Below, in pieces: positions 1-9,194 of a stretch of 64,000 nt of DNA (position 1 is the first letter of the stretch; every line of letters starts with the position of its first letter). Location of the stretch: the NCBI RefSeq assembly GCF_001428895.1, contig NZ_LMJA01000030.1, forward strand, positions 286,897-350,896, given 5' to 3'. A program made the translations under genes and the position numbers. The DNA comes from Mycobacterium sp. Root265. GTDB lineage: Bacteria; Actinomycetota; Actinomycetes; Mycobacteriales; Mycobacteriaceae. Under the pieces are notes generated by a model, which worked only from the letters and a program-made list of their open reading frames with translations, was not told the origin of the DNA and searched no databases.

Positions 1-120
1 ACGATCCACCGGGCGATAACCCCTAGCCATCACCCCATTCTCGAGGACACCAACCGCCAAGTCACCCCGACACACTCACCAATTCGCAACAGCCACTGAG
101 TCCGACAAAAACTCCACAAA

Positions 121-978
121 TCACCGGGGTTTGGTGCAGACGCCGGGATGGACCTGCACCCGGTGCAGGTCGTCGCCGAGTTCGATCTGGCGGTCGAACA
201 CCTCGGCCGCCAGGGCGCGCCACTCCTCGTACTGACCGCGGGCGGGGCTCGGTACGTAGTGGGTGAGGATCAGGATGCCCACCCCGGCGCGGGCGGCGGT
301 ATCGGCGGCCTGTTCGACCGATGAGTGGTAGTCGCAGATATCGCGGATCCGCTGCAGCGGCATCGCGTCGACCAGGTCGTGACGGATCGCGGTGTGCACC
401 AAAGCCCCTGCGCCCGCGGCCAGTTCGTCCAGGCTTTCGCACGGCACGGTGTCGCCGGCCAGCACCACCGACGCACCGTCGTGTTCGATGCGAAAGCCGA
501 CGGTCGGTGCGACCGGGCGATGGTCGGTCGGCGCGGCCAGAATCCGGACGCCGTCGACATCCCACACCACGCCCTCGGGGTACTCGTGCACCTCGATGGC
601 CGGTGGTGCGGTGAGATCGGCGTGATGGGCGATGCGGTAGCCGATGTCGTGACCGAACGCCGCCAGCGTCGCATCCACGACCTCGGCGGTGCCCGATGGG
701 CCGATGATCTGCAGCGGTGCGGGATTCGGGGCGAACGTGCTGATCCAGCGGGTGATGATCACGTCGCCGAGATCGGCGATGTGATCGCTGTGCAGATGGG
801 TCAGCAGCAGCGCCGTCAGCGTGTTGGCGGCGGATCCGGCGGCGGCCAGCCGCAGCTGGACCCCGCGTCCGCAGTCCACCAGGAAGGTCTGCCCGCCCGC
901 GCGGATCAGCGTCGACGGGCCGGCCCGATCGGGGTCGGGGATGGGGCTGCCGGTGCCCAGGAGCGTCACCTCGATCAT
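121..978 (-). CDS. rnz: Ribonuclease Z-like metallo-beta-lactamase fold hydrolase
   Basis: A 285-aa protein with the metallo-beta-lactamase signature [12 protein letters not shown] (HxHxDH, about residues 58-69), which binds the catalytic zinc pair, and later metal-ligand regions such as LAGDT and LTHYVP. The chosen ATG gives an N terminus ([12 protein letters not shown]) that starts directly with the first beta strand of the fold. The reading frame stays open far upstream, but that extension crosses the divergent CBS gene and has no family resemblance. In M. tuberculosis the Rv2407 ribonuclease Z sits beside the same CBS neighbour, which supports tRNA 3' processing or a related phosphodiesterase role. 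The exact substrate is inferred from family and synteny only. Confidence 0.85.
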   Translation of the reverse strand: MIEVTLLGTGSPIPDPDRAGPSTLIRAGGQTFLVDCGRGVQLRLAAAGSAANTLTALLLTHLHSDHIADLGDVIITRWISTFAPNPAPLQIIGPSGTAEVVDATLAAFGHDIGYRIAHHADLTAPPAIEVHEYPEGVVWDVDGVRILAAPTDHRPVAPTVGFRIEHDGASVVLAGDTVPCESLDELAAGAGALVHTAIRHDLVDAMPLQRIRDICDYHSSVEQAADTAARAGVGILILTHYVPSPARGQYEEWRALAAEVFDRQIELGDDLHRVQVHPGVCTKPR

Positions 979-1092
979 GGGCTCAGATATACGCGGGTAT
1001 CGGCGCGGGTTCCGCACAATCGGCCAAACGGCCACCGATCCGACGTAGCCTGGAATGTGTTCGGGATCACATTCACCGATGGGGAGGGTGCC

Positions 1093-1521
1093 ATGCGTAT
1101 CGCCGACGTGCTGAAGGCCAAGGGAGCCGCCGTCGCGACGATCACCCCGGAGACACCGGTGGCCGTCCTGCTCACCGGCCTGGTCGACCGCAATATCGGA
1201 GCGATGGTGGTCGTCGGCCCGGACGGGCCGGTCGGCATCGTGTCCGAACGCGATGTGGTGCACAAGCTGCACGATCTCGGCGCAGACCTGCTGGGCAGGC
1301 CGGTCAGCGACATCATGACCAAACACCTGGTGTTCTGCTCGCCCGAGGACTCGGTGGACAGTCTCAGCGTCGTGATGACCCACAAACGGGTGCGGCACAT
1401 CCCGGTGCTGGTGGACGGGAAACTGGCCGGCATCGTCAGCATCGGCGACGTGGTCAAGACCCGGATGCAGGAGCTGGAGTCCAGCAAGGAGCAGTTGCAG
1501 GCTTACATCACGCAAGGCTGA
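1093..1521 (+). CDS. Two-CBS-domain protein (Rv2406c-like)
   Basis: A 142-aa protein made almost entirely of a tandem CBS pair. The first repeat covers about residues 10-60 ([21 protein letters not shown]) and the second about 75-130 ([20 protein letters not shown]). CBS pairs bind adenine nucleotides or similar ligands; no effector domain is attached, so it is probably a stand-alone sensor or partner protein. The ATG is preceded by a strong purine-rich ribosome site (ggggaggg). The gene is divergent from rnz across 114 bp and abuts the next acetyltransferase, whose ATG follows directly after this stop. Length and position match M. tuberculosis Rv2406c. The biochemical role is unknown. Confidence 0.85.
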   Translation: MRIADVLKAKGAAVATITPETPVAVLLTGLVDRNIGAMVVVGPDGPVGIVSERDVVHKLHDLGADLLGRPVSDIMTKHLVFCSPEDSVDSLSVVMTHKRVRHIPVLVDGKLAGIVSIGDVVKTRMQELESSKEQLQAYITQG

Positions 1522-2148
1522 ATGGAGCGCGTGAGCAACACCGACGACGTTGTGGTCCGCCCAGCGGCGCGCGCCGATATCCCTGCGCTGTCCCACGCCC
1601 TGGGCCGCGCGTTCTTCGACGACCCGGTGATGGCGTGGCTGCTGCCCGACGCCCGTGCCCGGCGGCGCAAGTTGCCCAAGTTGTTCGCCGCCCTGACCCG
1701 TCATCACCACCTGGCCCGCGGTGGGGTGGAGGTCGCGTCGGTCGGGCCGGCCATCGGCGCGGCGGCACTGTGGGATCCGCCGGGTCAGTGGCAGCACACC
1801 ACCGTCGAGGAGTTGCGTGCCGCGCCGGGCATGCTGCTGACCTTCGGGACCGCGGTGCGTCGCGGTATCCGCGTCACCGAATTGATGAAACGCGAGCATC
1901 CCGAAGAACCGCACTGGTATCTGGGCGTGATCGGCAGCGACCCGCAGGTGCGCGGAGCCGGACTCGGGCACGCCCTGATGCGGTCACGGCTGGATCGTTG
2001 CGATGCCGAGTTCGCGCCGGCCTATCTGGAGTCGAGCAACCCCGACAACATCGGCTACTACCAGCGGTTCGGTTTCGAGGTGACCGGCGAGATCGGGCTG
2101 CCCGACGGCGGGCCCGTCCTGTACCCCATGTGGCGGCATCCACGCTGA
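1522..2148 (+). CDS. GNAT family N-acetyltransferase
   Basis: A 208-aa single-domain GNAT protein. The acetyl-CoA pyrophosphate-binding motif is visible as [11 protein letters not shown] (about residues 136-146), followed by the usual C-terminal half ([20 protein letters not shown]) that closes the acceptor site. The substrate cannot be read from sequence. The ATG directly follows the CBS stop codon, so the two are probably co-transcribed; a GTG nine bases further in is an alternative start. It marks the left edge of an accessory block lying between Rv2406c-like and Rv2405-like core genes. Confidence 0.8.
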   Translation: MERVSNTDDVVVRPAARADIPALSHALGRAFFDDPVMAWLLPDARARRRKLPKLFAALTRHHHLARGGVEVASVGPAIGAAALWDPPGQWQHTTVEELRAAPGMLLTFGTAVRRGIRVTELMKREHPEEPHWYLGVIGSDPQVRGAGLGHALMRSRLDRCDAEFAPAYLESSNPDNIGYYQRFGFEVTGEIGLPDGGPVLYPMWRHPR

Positions 2149-2167
2149 CCCGATCGCGGTAGAGTGC

Positions 2168-2258
2168 GGGTGCTGACCTGCAGGGGAATCCGGTGAGAAT
2201 CCGGAGCTGACGCGCAACGGTATGAGGCCCGACCTCTGAGTCCGAATGCCTGCGGTCG
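2168..2258 (+). promoter_or_regulatory. Cobalamin riboswitch (AdoCbl-type leader)
   Basis: The leader shows the order of conserved blocks of cobalamin riboswitches: GGGGAATCCGGTGAGAATCC (2183-2202), then GCTGACGCGCAACGGTA, then a B12-box-like AGTCCGAATGCCTGC (2239-2253). The segments gcagg (2180-2184) and cctgc (2249-2253) can pair. A possible -10 TAGAGT lies at 2160-2165, placing the transcript start close to the riboswitch. Downstream, ggccc/gggcc (about 2271-2288) can form a hairpin just ahead of the ribosome site gaagga of the first ABC gene, so translational control is plausible. Bound cobalamin would be expected to turn expression of the importer down. Confidence 0.8.
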
Positions 2259-2311
2259 CCGAACCGTCGACGGCCCCGCGCTTGGGCCCTGCACCGAAGG
2301 AAGTCACCGCC

Positions 2312-3337
2312 GTGCGTGTGTTCATCACGCTTGTATCCCTTTCACTCCTCGTCACCGCGTGCAGCCGCACCGAAACGCCCGCCCCGGCACCCGCGGAAGG
2401 CGGCACCACCGGTGCCACCAGTTATCCGCTGACACTGCAGAACTGCGGTGTGGAGGTCACCTTCGCGCAGGCGCCGCAGCGCGCGGTGTCGTTGTATCAG
2501 GCCTCTACCGAGATCCTGCTCTCGCTCGGTCTGGCCGACCGCATGGTCGGCACCTCCACCTGGTTCGATCCGGTGCTTCCCGAGTTGGCGGCCGACAACG
2601 ACCGGGTGCCCCGGCTCGCGGACAACGACCCAGGTCTGGAAGCCGTGCTCGATCTGGAACCCGACATCATCACCTCGGCGAGCGCACACACCTTCACCCC
2701 GGCGGTCGTCGGGGAACGCGCCCGCCTGGCCGAACTCGGGATACCCACCTACCAGTCGCCGTCGGTGTGCACCGACGCGGTGGTGGAGGGCGAGACGGTG
2801 ACCCGCACCGCGCCGCTGGAAATGGACACCCTGTTCCGTGAGATCACGGAACTGGCACAGATTTTCGATGTACAGGACCGCGGTGCGCAGCTGGTGGGCG
2901 ATTTGCGGAAGCGGCTGGGCGACGCGCCGGCGGTCCCGCAGCAGGATGCCACCGTCGCGTTCTGGTTCTCCGGGCTGCGCACGCCCTATCTGGCCGGATG
3001 CTGTTCGGCACCCGGCCTCTACGCCCGCGAGGTCGGCGCCACCAACGTGTTCGCCGACGCCAGGGAGGACTGGCCGGAGATCAGCTGGGAGGCACTGGCC
3101 GACCGCGACCCCGACGTGCTGGTGCTGGCGGATCTGAGCCGCAAGCGCATCGACGGCGACGCGCTGGACACCAAAATTGCGTTCCTGGAGTCCAATCCGG
3201 TGACCCGCACCATGACGGCGGTGCAGCAGGAACGCTATGTCGTGCTGACCGGTTCGGAGCTCGATCCCGGTATCCGGCAGGTCGCCGCCGTCGAGAAGCT
3301 CGCCGCGGGCTTCACGACCGCCGGGCAGCCCGGATGA
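2312..3337 (+). CDS. ABC importer substrate-binding lipoprotein 1 (BtuF/FepB type)
   Basis: A 341-aa periplasmic-binding protein of the class III (FecB/BtuF) fold. The GTG start at 2312 is preferred over an ATG 66 bases upstream because it sits behind gaaggaagtc and gives a compact lipoprotein signal ending in the lipobox LVTAC; the upstream start lies inside the riboswitch expression region. Features include QRAVSLYQASTEILLSLGL near the N terminus and a Gly-Cys-Cys segment (AGCCSAP) in the second lobe. It is the first gene after a cobalamin riboswitch and overlaps the next binding protein by ATGA. Uptake of cobalamin or another corrinoid is inferred from the riboswitch; cobalt or iron chelates remain possible. 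Confidence 0.8.
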   Translation: MRVFITLVSLSLLVTACSRTETPAPAPAEGGTTGATSYPLTLQNCGVEVTFAQAPQRAVSLYQASTEILLSLGLADRMVGTSTWFDPVLPELAADNDRVPRLADNDPGLEAVLDLEPDIITSASAHTFTPAVVGERARLAELGIPTYQSPSVCTDAVVEGETVTRTAPLEMDTLFREITELAQIFDVQDRGAQLVGDLRKRLGDAPAVPQQDATVAFWFSGLRTPYLAGCCSAPGLYAREVGATNVFADAREDWPEISWEALADRDPDVLVLADLSRKRIDGDALDTKIAFLESNPVTRTMTAVQQERYVVLTGSELDPGIRQVAAVEKLAAGFTTAGQPG

Positions 3338-4347
3338 TCGGCCGCCGGATCCTCGTCGCGGCCTCGGTGGCGGTGCTGACCGCCTGCGGCCAGCCCGAGG
3401 CCCCCGCCGAACGCAGCAATGCAACAGCCGGTTTCCCGATCACGGTGCAGAACTGCGGCCGTGACGTGGTGATCGACGCGCCACCGCAGCGCGCGGTGTC
3501 GCTGAACCAGGGCTCCACCGAGATCCTGCTGTCCCTCGGCCTGGCCGACCGTATGGTCGGCACCGCGACGTGGACGGATCCGGTGCGCGAGAACCTCGCC
3601 CAGGACAACGCCGGGGTGCCGCAGTTGGCGGTCAACAAACCCTCGCTGGAGACCGTGCTGGACGCCGAACCGGACTTCGTGTCGGCATCGTTCGCCGGGA
3701 CCCTGGGACCCGGTGGCGTCGCCGACCGCGACCAGTTCGAATCGCTGGGCGTGCCCAGCTATCTGGCGCCCAGTGACTGCGTGGGCAAGGTGTCGGTCAA
3801 CGCCGACGGTGCCCGCACCGAGCCGTTCACGATGGACGCGATCTACGGCGAGATCCGGGATCTGGCGCGCATCTTCGACGTCACCGAGCGCGGTGAGGAA
3901 CTGATCGCCGGTCTGGAGCAGCGGATCCAGGACAGCCGGCTCGGCGCCGATGCCGACCTGGCGTACTGGTTCTCCGATATCCGGGCCCCGTACTTCGGCG
4001 GCTGCTGCGGTTCACCCGGGGTGATCACCGACACCGTCGGTGCGCGCAACATCTTCGTCGACACCACCGAGGAGTGGCCGCAGGTGAGCTGGGAGGTGAT
4101 CGCCGACCGCGACCCGGATGTGCTGGTGCTCGCCGACCTGAGCCGGCGCACCATCGACGGCGACGCACTGGCGGCCAAAATCGCATTCCTGGAATCGAAT
4201 CCGGTGACCTCGCGGCTGACCGCCGTCCAGCAGAAGCGTTACATCGTCGTCAACGGGGCCGATCTGAATCCCTCGATACGGACCGTGGACGGCACCGAGA
4301 AGGTGGCCGACGGCCTGCGTCGACTCGGATTCGCCTCCGGCCGTTGA
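3334..4347 (+). CDS. ABC importer substrate-binding lipoprotein 2, paralogue of the preceding gene
   Basis: A 337-aa lipoprotein (lipobox VLTAC) clearly paralogous to the gene before it. Both share segments such as STEILLSLGLADRMVGT and DRDPDVLVLADLSR, plus the Gly-Cys-Cys lobe-2 motif (here GGCCGSPG). The start ATG overlaps the previous stop (ATGA), indicating translational coupling. Two binding proteins feeding one permease suggest two related ligands, for example complete cobalamin and a precursor corrinoid. That is inference: no ligand-specific residue is recognised. The duplication is old enough for the lipoprotein signals and linkers to have diverged. Confidence 0.8.
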   Translation: MIGRRILVAASVAVLTACGQPEAPAERSNATAGFPITVQNCGRDVVIDAPPQRAVSLNQGSTEILLSLGLADRMVGTATWTDPVRENLAQDNAGVPQLAVNKPSLETVLDAEPDFVSASFAGTLGPGGVADRDQFESLGVPSYLAPSDCVGKVSVNADGARTEPFTMDAIYGEIRDLARIFDVTERGEELIAGLEQRIQDSRLGADADLAYWFSDIRAPYFGGCCGSPGVITDTVGARNIFVDTTEEWPQVSWEVIADRDPDVLVLADLSRRTIDGDALAAKIAFLESNPVTSRLTAVQQKRYIVVNGADLNPSIRTVDGTEKVADGLRRLGFASGR

Positions 4348-4349
4348 CC

Positions 4350-5369
4350 GTGCGTACGCGATCGCTGCCAGTGCTGTGGGTGCTGGGACTCGCGCTGCTC
4401 GTCGTCTCGGCGGCGGTGGCCATCACGATCGGTCCGGCCGCCCTGTCGGTCCGCGACGTGTACGGGATCGTCGCCGAGCATCTGGGCGCCGGTCCGTCGG
4501 GCGCCACCCGGATCCAGGACGGCATCGTCTGGCAACTGCGGCTGCCCCGGGTACTGCTGGCCGCGGTGTGCGGTGCGGGCCTGGCGCTGTGCGGGGCGAT
4601 CCTGCAGTCGTTGCTGCGCAACCCCCTTGCCGATCCGTTCGTGCTCGGGGTTTCCTCGGGCGCCTCGACGGGGGCCGTGCTGATCGCGGTGCTCGGCGTG
4701 GGCGCCGGCACGCTCACCCTGTCGAGTGGTGCGTTCGTCGGGGCGGTGCTGTCCTTCGGGGTGGTGCTGCTGCTGGCGTACGCCGCGGGTGGCGGCACCG
4801 ACCGGGTGGTGCTCGCCGGCGTGGCGGCCACCCAACTGTTCTCGGCACTGACCTCGTTCATCGTGCTGTCCTCGGCCGACGCCGAGCAGACCCGCGGGGT
4901 GCTGTTCTGGCTGCTCGGGTCGCTGGCCGGGGTGTCCTGGAACGACGTCGCGGTGTGCAGCGCGGTCGTCGGCGCCGGACTGGTGTGCTGCCTTGCCTAC
5001 GCACGGACCCTGGACGCCTTCGCCTTCGGCGACGACGCGGCCGCCACGCTCGGAGTGTCGGTGCGGCAGGCGCGGATCGTGCTGCTGGTGATGACCGCGC
5101 TGATCACCGCGGCACTGGTCAGCGCCGCAGGCGCGATCGGCTTCGTCGGCCTGGTGCTGCCGCACGCGGCGCGCTTCGTGGTCGGGCCCGCACACCGGCG
5201 TCTGCTGCCGACGGTGGCCATCTTCGGCGCGGTGTTCATGGTGTGGGTGGACACGCTGGCCCGCACCGTGTTCGCGCCGCAGGAGCTGCCCACGGGCGTG
5301 GTGACGGCACTGCTGGGCGTCCCGGCGTTCGCGCTGATCCTGCTGCGCCGCCGTGGGATACCGGCATGA
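4350..5369 (+). CDS. FecCD/BtuC family ABC importer permease
   Basis: A 339-aa integral membrane protein with about nine to ten hydrophobic segments. It has the FecCD-family N-terminal RLPRVL motif (about residue 60) and the cytoplasmic coupling motif GFVGLVLPHAARFVVG that contacts the ATPase. The GTG at 4350 begins two bases after the previous stop; a TTG six bases earlier would also be in frame and overlap that stop. It is the membrane channel of the riboswitch-controlled importer, working as a homodimer with the next gene's ATPase and the two lipoproteins upstream. Confidence 0.85.
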   Translation: MRTRSLPVLWVLGLALLVVSAAVAITIGPAALSVRDVYGIVAEHLGAGPSGATRIQDGIVWQLRLPRVLLAAVCGAGLALCGAILQSLLRNPLADPFVLGVSSGASTGAVLIAVLGVGAGTLTLSSGAFVGAVLSFGVVLLLAYAAGGGTDRVVLAGVAATQLFSALTSFIVLSSADAEQTRGVLFWLLGSLAGVSWNDVAVCSAVVGAGLVCCLAYARTLDAFAFGDDAAATLGVSVRQARIVLLVMTALITAALVSAAGAIGFVGLVLPHAARFVVGPAHRRLLPTVAIFGAVFMVWVDTLARTVFAPQELPTGVVTALLGVPAFALILLRRRGIPA

Positions 5370-6121
5370 GCTTGCTCGCGGCCGAGGTCAGCTGGACGCG
5401 GTCCGGCCGACTGGTGCTCGACGGTGTCACGGTGGAACCGGCGCCCGGTGCCACGGTGGGACTGCTGGGACCCAACGGCTCCGGCAAATCGTCACTGCTG
5501 AAACTGCTGGCCGGGGTGGACCGGCCGAGTCGCGGCACAGTGCACCTCGACGGTGAGCCGCTGGCCCGGATGCCCCGGCGCGCACTGGCCCGCCGGGTGG
5601 CGATGGTCGCCCAGCATGCCGAGACCGAACTGCACGTCACGGTGCGCGATGTGGTGCGGCTGGGCCGCATCCCGTACACCGGGATGATCGGCGCGGACCC
5701 CGGGGGCGCGGCCGTGGTCGAGGCCGCGCTGGCCGCCACCGGGCTGCGGGACATGACCGACCGGTACTGGCACATGCTCTCGGGCGGGGAGCGCCAGCGG
5801 GTCCAGATCGCCAGGGCCCTGGCCCAGGATCCCGATCACCTGCTGCTGGACGAGCCGACCAACCATCTCGACATCGCCCACCAGCTGGAGATCCTGGCAC
5901 TGGTGCGGAAATTGAACGTCACCACCGTGGTGGCGCTGCACGACCTAAATCTGGCCGCCATGTTCTGCGACCACATCGTGGTGCTTTCCGGTGGCCGGAT
6001 CGTGGCCACCGGCACGCCCGTCCAGGTGCTCACCGAACGTCTCATCGGCACGGTCTACGGCGTGCGGTGCCGCGTCAGCATCGAGGACGGCCTGCCGCAC
6101 GTGCGGTTCGCGCGGGAGTGA
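5366..6121 (+). CDS. ABC importer ATPase (BtuD/FecE type)
   Basis: A 251-aa nucleotide-binding subunit. Visible motifs are Walker A GPNGSGKSS (about residues 34-42), signature LSGGERQRV, Walker B HLLLDEPTNHLD and the switch histidine in VVALHDLNLAA. It overlaps the permease by four bases (ATGA) and ends the cobalamin-riboswitch operon. The FecE/BtuD-like sequence type fits an importer of chelated cofactors. The next gene is on the opposite strand and its stop codon starts one base after this one, so two convergent transcripts meet here with no room for a separate terminator. Confidence 0.85.
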   Translation: MSLLAAEVSWTRSGRLVLDGVTVEPAPGATVGLLGPNGSGKSSLLKLLAGVDRPSRGTVHLDGEPLARMPRRALARRVAMVAQHAETELHVTVRDVVRLGRIPYTGMIGADPGGAAVVEAALAATGLRDMTDRYWHMLSGGERQRVQIARALAQDPDHLLLDEPTNHLDIAHQLEILALVRKLNVTTVVALHDLNLAAMFCDHIVVLSGGRIVATGTPVQVLTERLIGTVYGVRCRVSIEDGLPHVRFARE

Positions 6122-7555
6122 TCAGGCGCTGGTGCTGAGACCCTGTCGCTGGTGCGGTGCGGGCTCCGGCACCTGATCGGCCAGCGAGTTGTCGGTGAAC
6201 GCCCCGCGGTACCTGGCCGCCGGATGACTCGCCGGCAGGCGGTCGCCGCGTCCGAGTAGCTTCTGGCGCAACGTGCCCGACTTGTCGGTACCGATCAGCC
6301 CACGCTCGCGCAGTGTCGGGAACAACCGGTCGGCCACCTCGCGGAACGACTGGGGCACGGTCGCGTGATAGACGTTGATGCCGTCGACGCCGGCCTCGCG
6401 CCACTCCTCCAGCCGATCCGCGATCTCCTCGGGAGTGCCGACGACGCGGTTGGCGCCCTCCATCACCCAGGCCATGTCACGGATGGTGGGCTCCTCGTTG
6501 CCGGACACCTCGGCGGCCCAGCGCTTGAAGCTCTGGATACCGGTGAATTCGCCGAGCTCACTGATCGGGGTGTCCAGCGGAAGGCCGCCTGCATCGATAC
6601 CGGCATCGCCGAGCGCGTGCAGGGCGATGCCCTCCAGGTCGAGATACCGTTTGAGTTCGTCATTGCGGCGGATCGCATCGGCATGGCTGTCACCGATGAC
6701 GAACGACAGCCCCTGGGCGAAGGTGATGTCCTGCGGGTCGCGGCCGTGTTCGGCTGCCAGCGCGCGGGTTTCGCTGGTCAACTTGTAGGCATCGGCCGGT
6801 GTCGGGCTGCCGATGTAGACACCCTCGGCGTTACGGGCGGAGAACAGCTGTCCTGCCGGCGACGACCCGGCCTGGAACAGCACCGGTGTGCGCTGCGGGG
6901 ACGGGGAGGTGAAATGCGGCCCCTCGACGCTGTAGCGCTGTCCGACGTGGTTGATCTTGTGGATCTTCGCCGGATCGGAGTGCACGCTGCGCTCCTTGTC
7001 CTGCACCAGCGCGTCCTCATCCCAGGAGCCCTCCCACAGCTTGTAGGCGACATCCAGGTATTCGTAGGCCCACTCGTAGCGCTGGTCGTGGGCCAGGGTG
7101 CCTTCGTATCCGAAGCTGCGAAACATGTTGGCGTTGAAGCTGGTGACGATGTTCCAGCCGAGCCGCCCCTCGGTGTAGTGGTCCAGCGAGGACATTTTCC
7201 TGGCGAAGTTGAACGGGTGGTCCTGGATGATCGAGCTGGTGAACACGATGCCCAGGTTCTCCGTCGCGGCCGCCAGCGCCGACGCCAGCACCGAGGGATC
7301 GTTGACCGGGATCTGGATCCCGGCCTCGACCGACTTGCGCCAGTTGCCGTTCCACGGTGCCCGCAGGCCGAACACGTCGGCGAAGAACAGCAGGTCGTAG
7401 CCGGCCTTGTCGACCTCGGCGGCCAGCGACGTCCAGTGCCGCAGCGAGTTGAACTTGTGGTTCTGCGCCTCCGGGGCCCGCCAAAGACCGTGTAGCACAT
7501 GGGAGGCGGTGTTCATGACGAACGCCGAGTAGTACAGCGGCTTCTTGGTGGTCAC
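6122..7555 (-). CDS. FMNH2-dependent monooxygenase, NtaA/SnaA/DszA type
   Basis: A 477-aa bacterial-luciferase-like (LLM) monooxygenase of the NtaA/SnaA/DszA group, with family segments YDLLFFADVFGL, LGWNIVTSFNANMFRSFG, QRYEWAYEYLDVAYKLWEGS and PVLFQAGSSPAGQ. These enzymes use reduced flavin from a separate reductase to cleave C-S or C-N bonds. The GTG start overlaps the stop of the MetQ-like gene (GTGA), so the enzyme is the last gene of a metN-metI-metQ operon, suggesting that the importer brings in its substrate. It contains no Cys. The substrate is unknown; an organosulfur compound is inferred from the neighbours. Confidence 0.85.
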   Translation of the reverse strand: MTTKKPLYYSAFVMNTASHVLHGLWRAPEAQNHKFNSLRHWTSLAAEVDKAGYDLLFFADVFGLRAPWNGNWRKSVEAGIQIPVNDPSVLASALAAATENLGIVFTSSIIQDHPFNFARKMSSLDHYTEGRLGWNIVTSFNANMFRSFGYEGTLAHDQRYEWAYEYLDVAYKLWEGSWDEDALVQDKERSVHSDPAKIHKINHVGQRYSVEGPHFTSPSPQRTPVLFQAGSSPAGQLFSARNAEGVYIGSPTPADAYKLTSETRALAAEHGRDPQDITFAQGLSFVIGDSHADAIRRNDELKRYLDLEGIALHALGDAGIDAGGLPLDTPISELGEFTGIQSFKRWAAEVSGNEEPTIRDMAWVMEGANRVVGTPEEIADRLEEWREAGVDGINVYHATVPQSFREVADRLFPTLRERGLIGTDKSGTLRQKLLGRGDRLPASHPAARYRGAFTDNSLADQVPEPAPHQRQGLSTSA

Positions 7556-8478
7556 GACGTGGATTCCGCGCTCTCGGTACCGGACGCACCGATCGGGCCC
7601 AGGGTGTCGCGGATGAGGGCGTTGTCGGTGGTCTCCAGGAACTCGGCGATCTTCGGATCCTGGAAGGTGGCGATCAACTTCTGCACGTTGGGATCGTCGA
7701 GGTGCTTGTTGCTGACCACCAGGCCGCCCTCGCTACCTTCCGGCGCGGGGTGCCGGTCCAGGATCTGATCTTCACGCAGTCCCGCGGCGTACACATCGGA
7801 GATGTGCACGACGACGGCATCGACATCGGGCAGGCTGCGGGCCAACTGGCCGATGGGTACCTGGACGAACTCGTAATTTTTGGGGTTCGTGGCGACATCA
7901 CCGAGCTGGGGCAGGCCCGCGACAGTGTCCTTGCCCGGCTTCAGCGTGATCTGGCCGGCCTCGGCCAGGTCGAGCAGCGCGATGGCCTGCCCGGCCGGAT
8001 CGTCACGCAGCGCGACCTTGGCCCCGCGGGGCAGCTCGTCCCAGCTGTTGTACTTGTCCGAGTAGGTGGCCTGATCCCAGGTGAATGTCGGTGCGGCCAA
8101 GGTGAGTTCGAATCCGTTGGCGGCGATGGCATCGTTGAGGAAGGGCTGATGCTCGAAGAAGTTCCCCGCCACGGTGCCCGCGTCGACGGCCCGGTTGATC
8201 TCGATCAGATTGTCGATCTGGACCGGCTTGATGGTGATGCCGTGATCGGGGGCAACGTTCTCGGAGATGTAGGCCAGCAGGTTCTCCGCGGCGATATCGG
8301 TGCTCCACGTCGCCACCTCGAGTTCGGTGCCGAACGGCTTGTCGCGGTTGGAGAGTTGGCCGTAGGCCACCCCGCCGGCGATGGCGACCACCGCCACCAC
8401 CGCACCCGCCGCCCAGGGCCAGCGCTTACGTTTCTTGATCTCGATGTCGAGGCCGGGAGTGCCGCTCTGATCTGCCAC
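7552..8478 (-). CDS. MetQ/NlpA-type substrate-binding protein with a membrane anchor instead of a lipobox
   Basis: A 308-aa NlpA/MetQ-family binding protein (WSTDIAAENLLAYISENVAPDHG, NFFEHQPFLND, LDRHPAPEGSEGGLVVSNKHLDDP). The GTG start follows a clear ribosome site (agaaggaacgact). Most MetQ proteins are lipoproteins, but this one contains no Cys. It begins with a basic stretch and a single hydrophobic segment (about residues 19-39), so it is predicted to be held by an uncleaved transmembrane anchor. It contains no Met beyond the start. Its neighbours are metI upstream and an LLM monooxygenase downstream. The ligand may be methionine or a sulfur-containing analogue; unproven. Confidence 0.8.
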   Translation of the reverse strand: MADQSGTPGLDIEIKKRKRWPWAAGAVVAVVAIAGGVAYGQLSNRDKPFGTELEVATWSTDIAAENLLAYISENVAPDHGITIKPVQIDNLIEINRAVDAGTVAGNFFEHQPFLNDAIAANGFELTLAAPTFTWDQATYSDKYNSWDELPRGAKVALRDDPAGQAIALLDLAEAGQITLKPGKDTVAGLPQLGDVATNPKNYEFVQVPIGQLARSLPDVDAVVVHISDVYAAGLREDQILDRHPAPEGSEGGLVVSNKHLDDPNVQKLIATFQDPKIAEFLETTDNALIRDTLGPIGASGTESAESTS

Positions 8479-8510
8479 AGTCGTTCCTTCTGTATATGGG
8501 TGTAAGGGGT

Positions 8511-9194
8511 TCAGCGGGTGAGGGCTTTGACGGCGCGATCCCCGGTGAACTGCACCAGCTGGATGGTGAGGATCAGCGCGATCACCGTGGCGATCATGAT
8601 GTTGTCGTCGAAGCGGTTGTAGCCGTAGGTGATTGCCAGATGCCCGACACCGCCTGCGCCGATGGACCCGGCGATTGCCGAATACTCGATCATGGCGATG
8701 GTGTTCACGGTCAGCGCTCCGGCAAGGGCGGGCAGCGCCTCGGACAACTGCACCGAGCGGATGACCTGAACGTGGGATCCGCCCGACACCAGACCCATGT
8801 CGGTGACATCGGAACGGACCTCGCGCAGCGCGTTCTGGACGAGGCGGGCGAAGAACGGCACACCGGCCACTGTCATCGGGACGATGGCCGCCGCCACACC
8901 AATGGTGGTGCCGACGATGAACCGCGTGACCGGGATGATGGCCGCCATCAGGATGAGGAAGGGCAGCGACCGGCCGACGTTGACGATGGTGTTGAGCGCG
9001 TTGAACACCCGAGGATCCGGGAACAGCCCGAGTGTCGAGGTGTTGTGCAGGATGATGCCGACCGGGGTGCCGATCAGGACGACCAGTGCCATCGTGATGC
9101 CCACCATCAGCCAGGTCTGGCCGTAGGCGGGCAGCAGCAGATCGGGAACCCTCGACCACGGCGTGCTGAAGTCCTCCTGGGCCAGATAGTTCAC
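8511..9194 (-). CDS. metI: MetI-type ABC permease
   Basis: A 227-aa permease with five to six hydrophobic segments and the MetI-family coupling loop around [21 protein letters not shown] (about residues 130-150). The sequence [18 protein letters not shown] is also characteristic of MetI. The GTG start overlaps the stop of metN by four bases, showing translational coupling, and 32 bases separate it from metQ. It would form a homodimer channel with the MetN ATPase. The NIL domain on MetN supports a methionine-type importer, but the ligand of this copy could be another sulfur compound because the operon ends with a monooxygenase. Confidence 0.85.
   Translation of the reverse strand: MNYLAQEDFSTPWSRVPDLLLPAYGQTWLMVGITMALVVLIGTPVGIILHNTSTLGLFPDPRVFNALNTIVNVGRSLPFLILMAAIIPVTRFIVGTTIGVAAAIVPMTVAGVPFFARLVQNALREVRSDVTDMGLVSGGSHVQVIRSVQLSEALPALAGALTVNTIAMIEYSAIAGSIGAGGVGHLAITYGYNRFDDNIMIATVIALILTIQLVQFTGDRAVKALTR

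Noticed and set aside
1-120. A gene or regulatory element at the left edge
   Set aside because: No convincing reading frame or motif was recognised in these 120 bases; they may belong to the flank of a gene outside the window.
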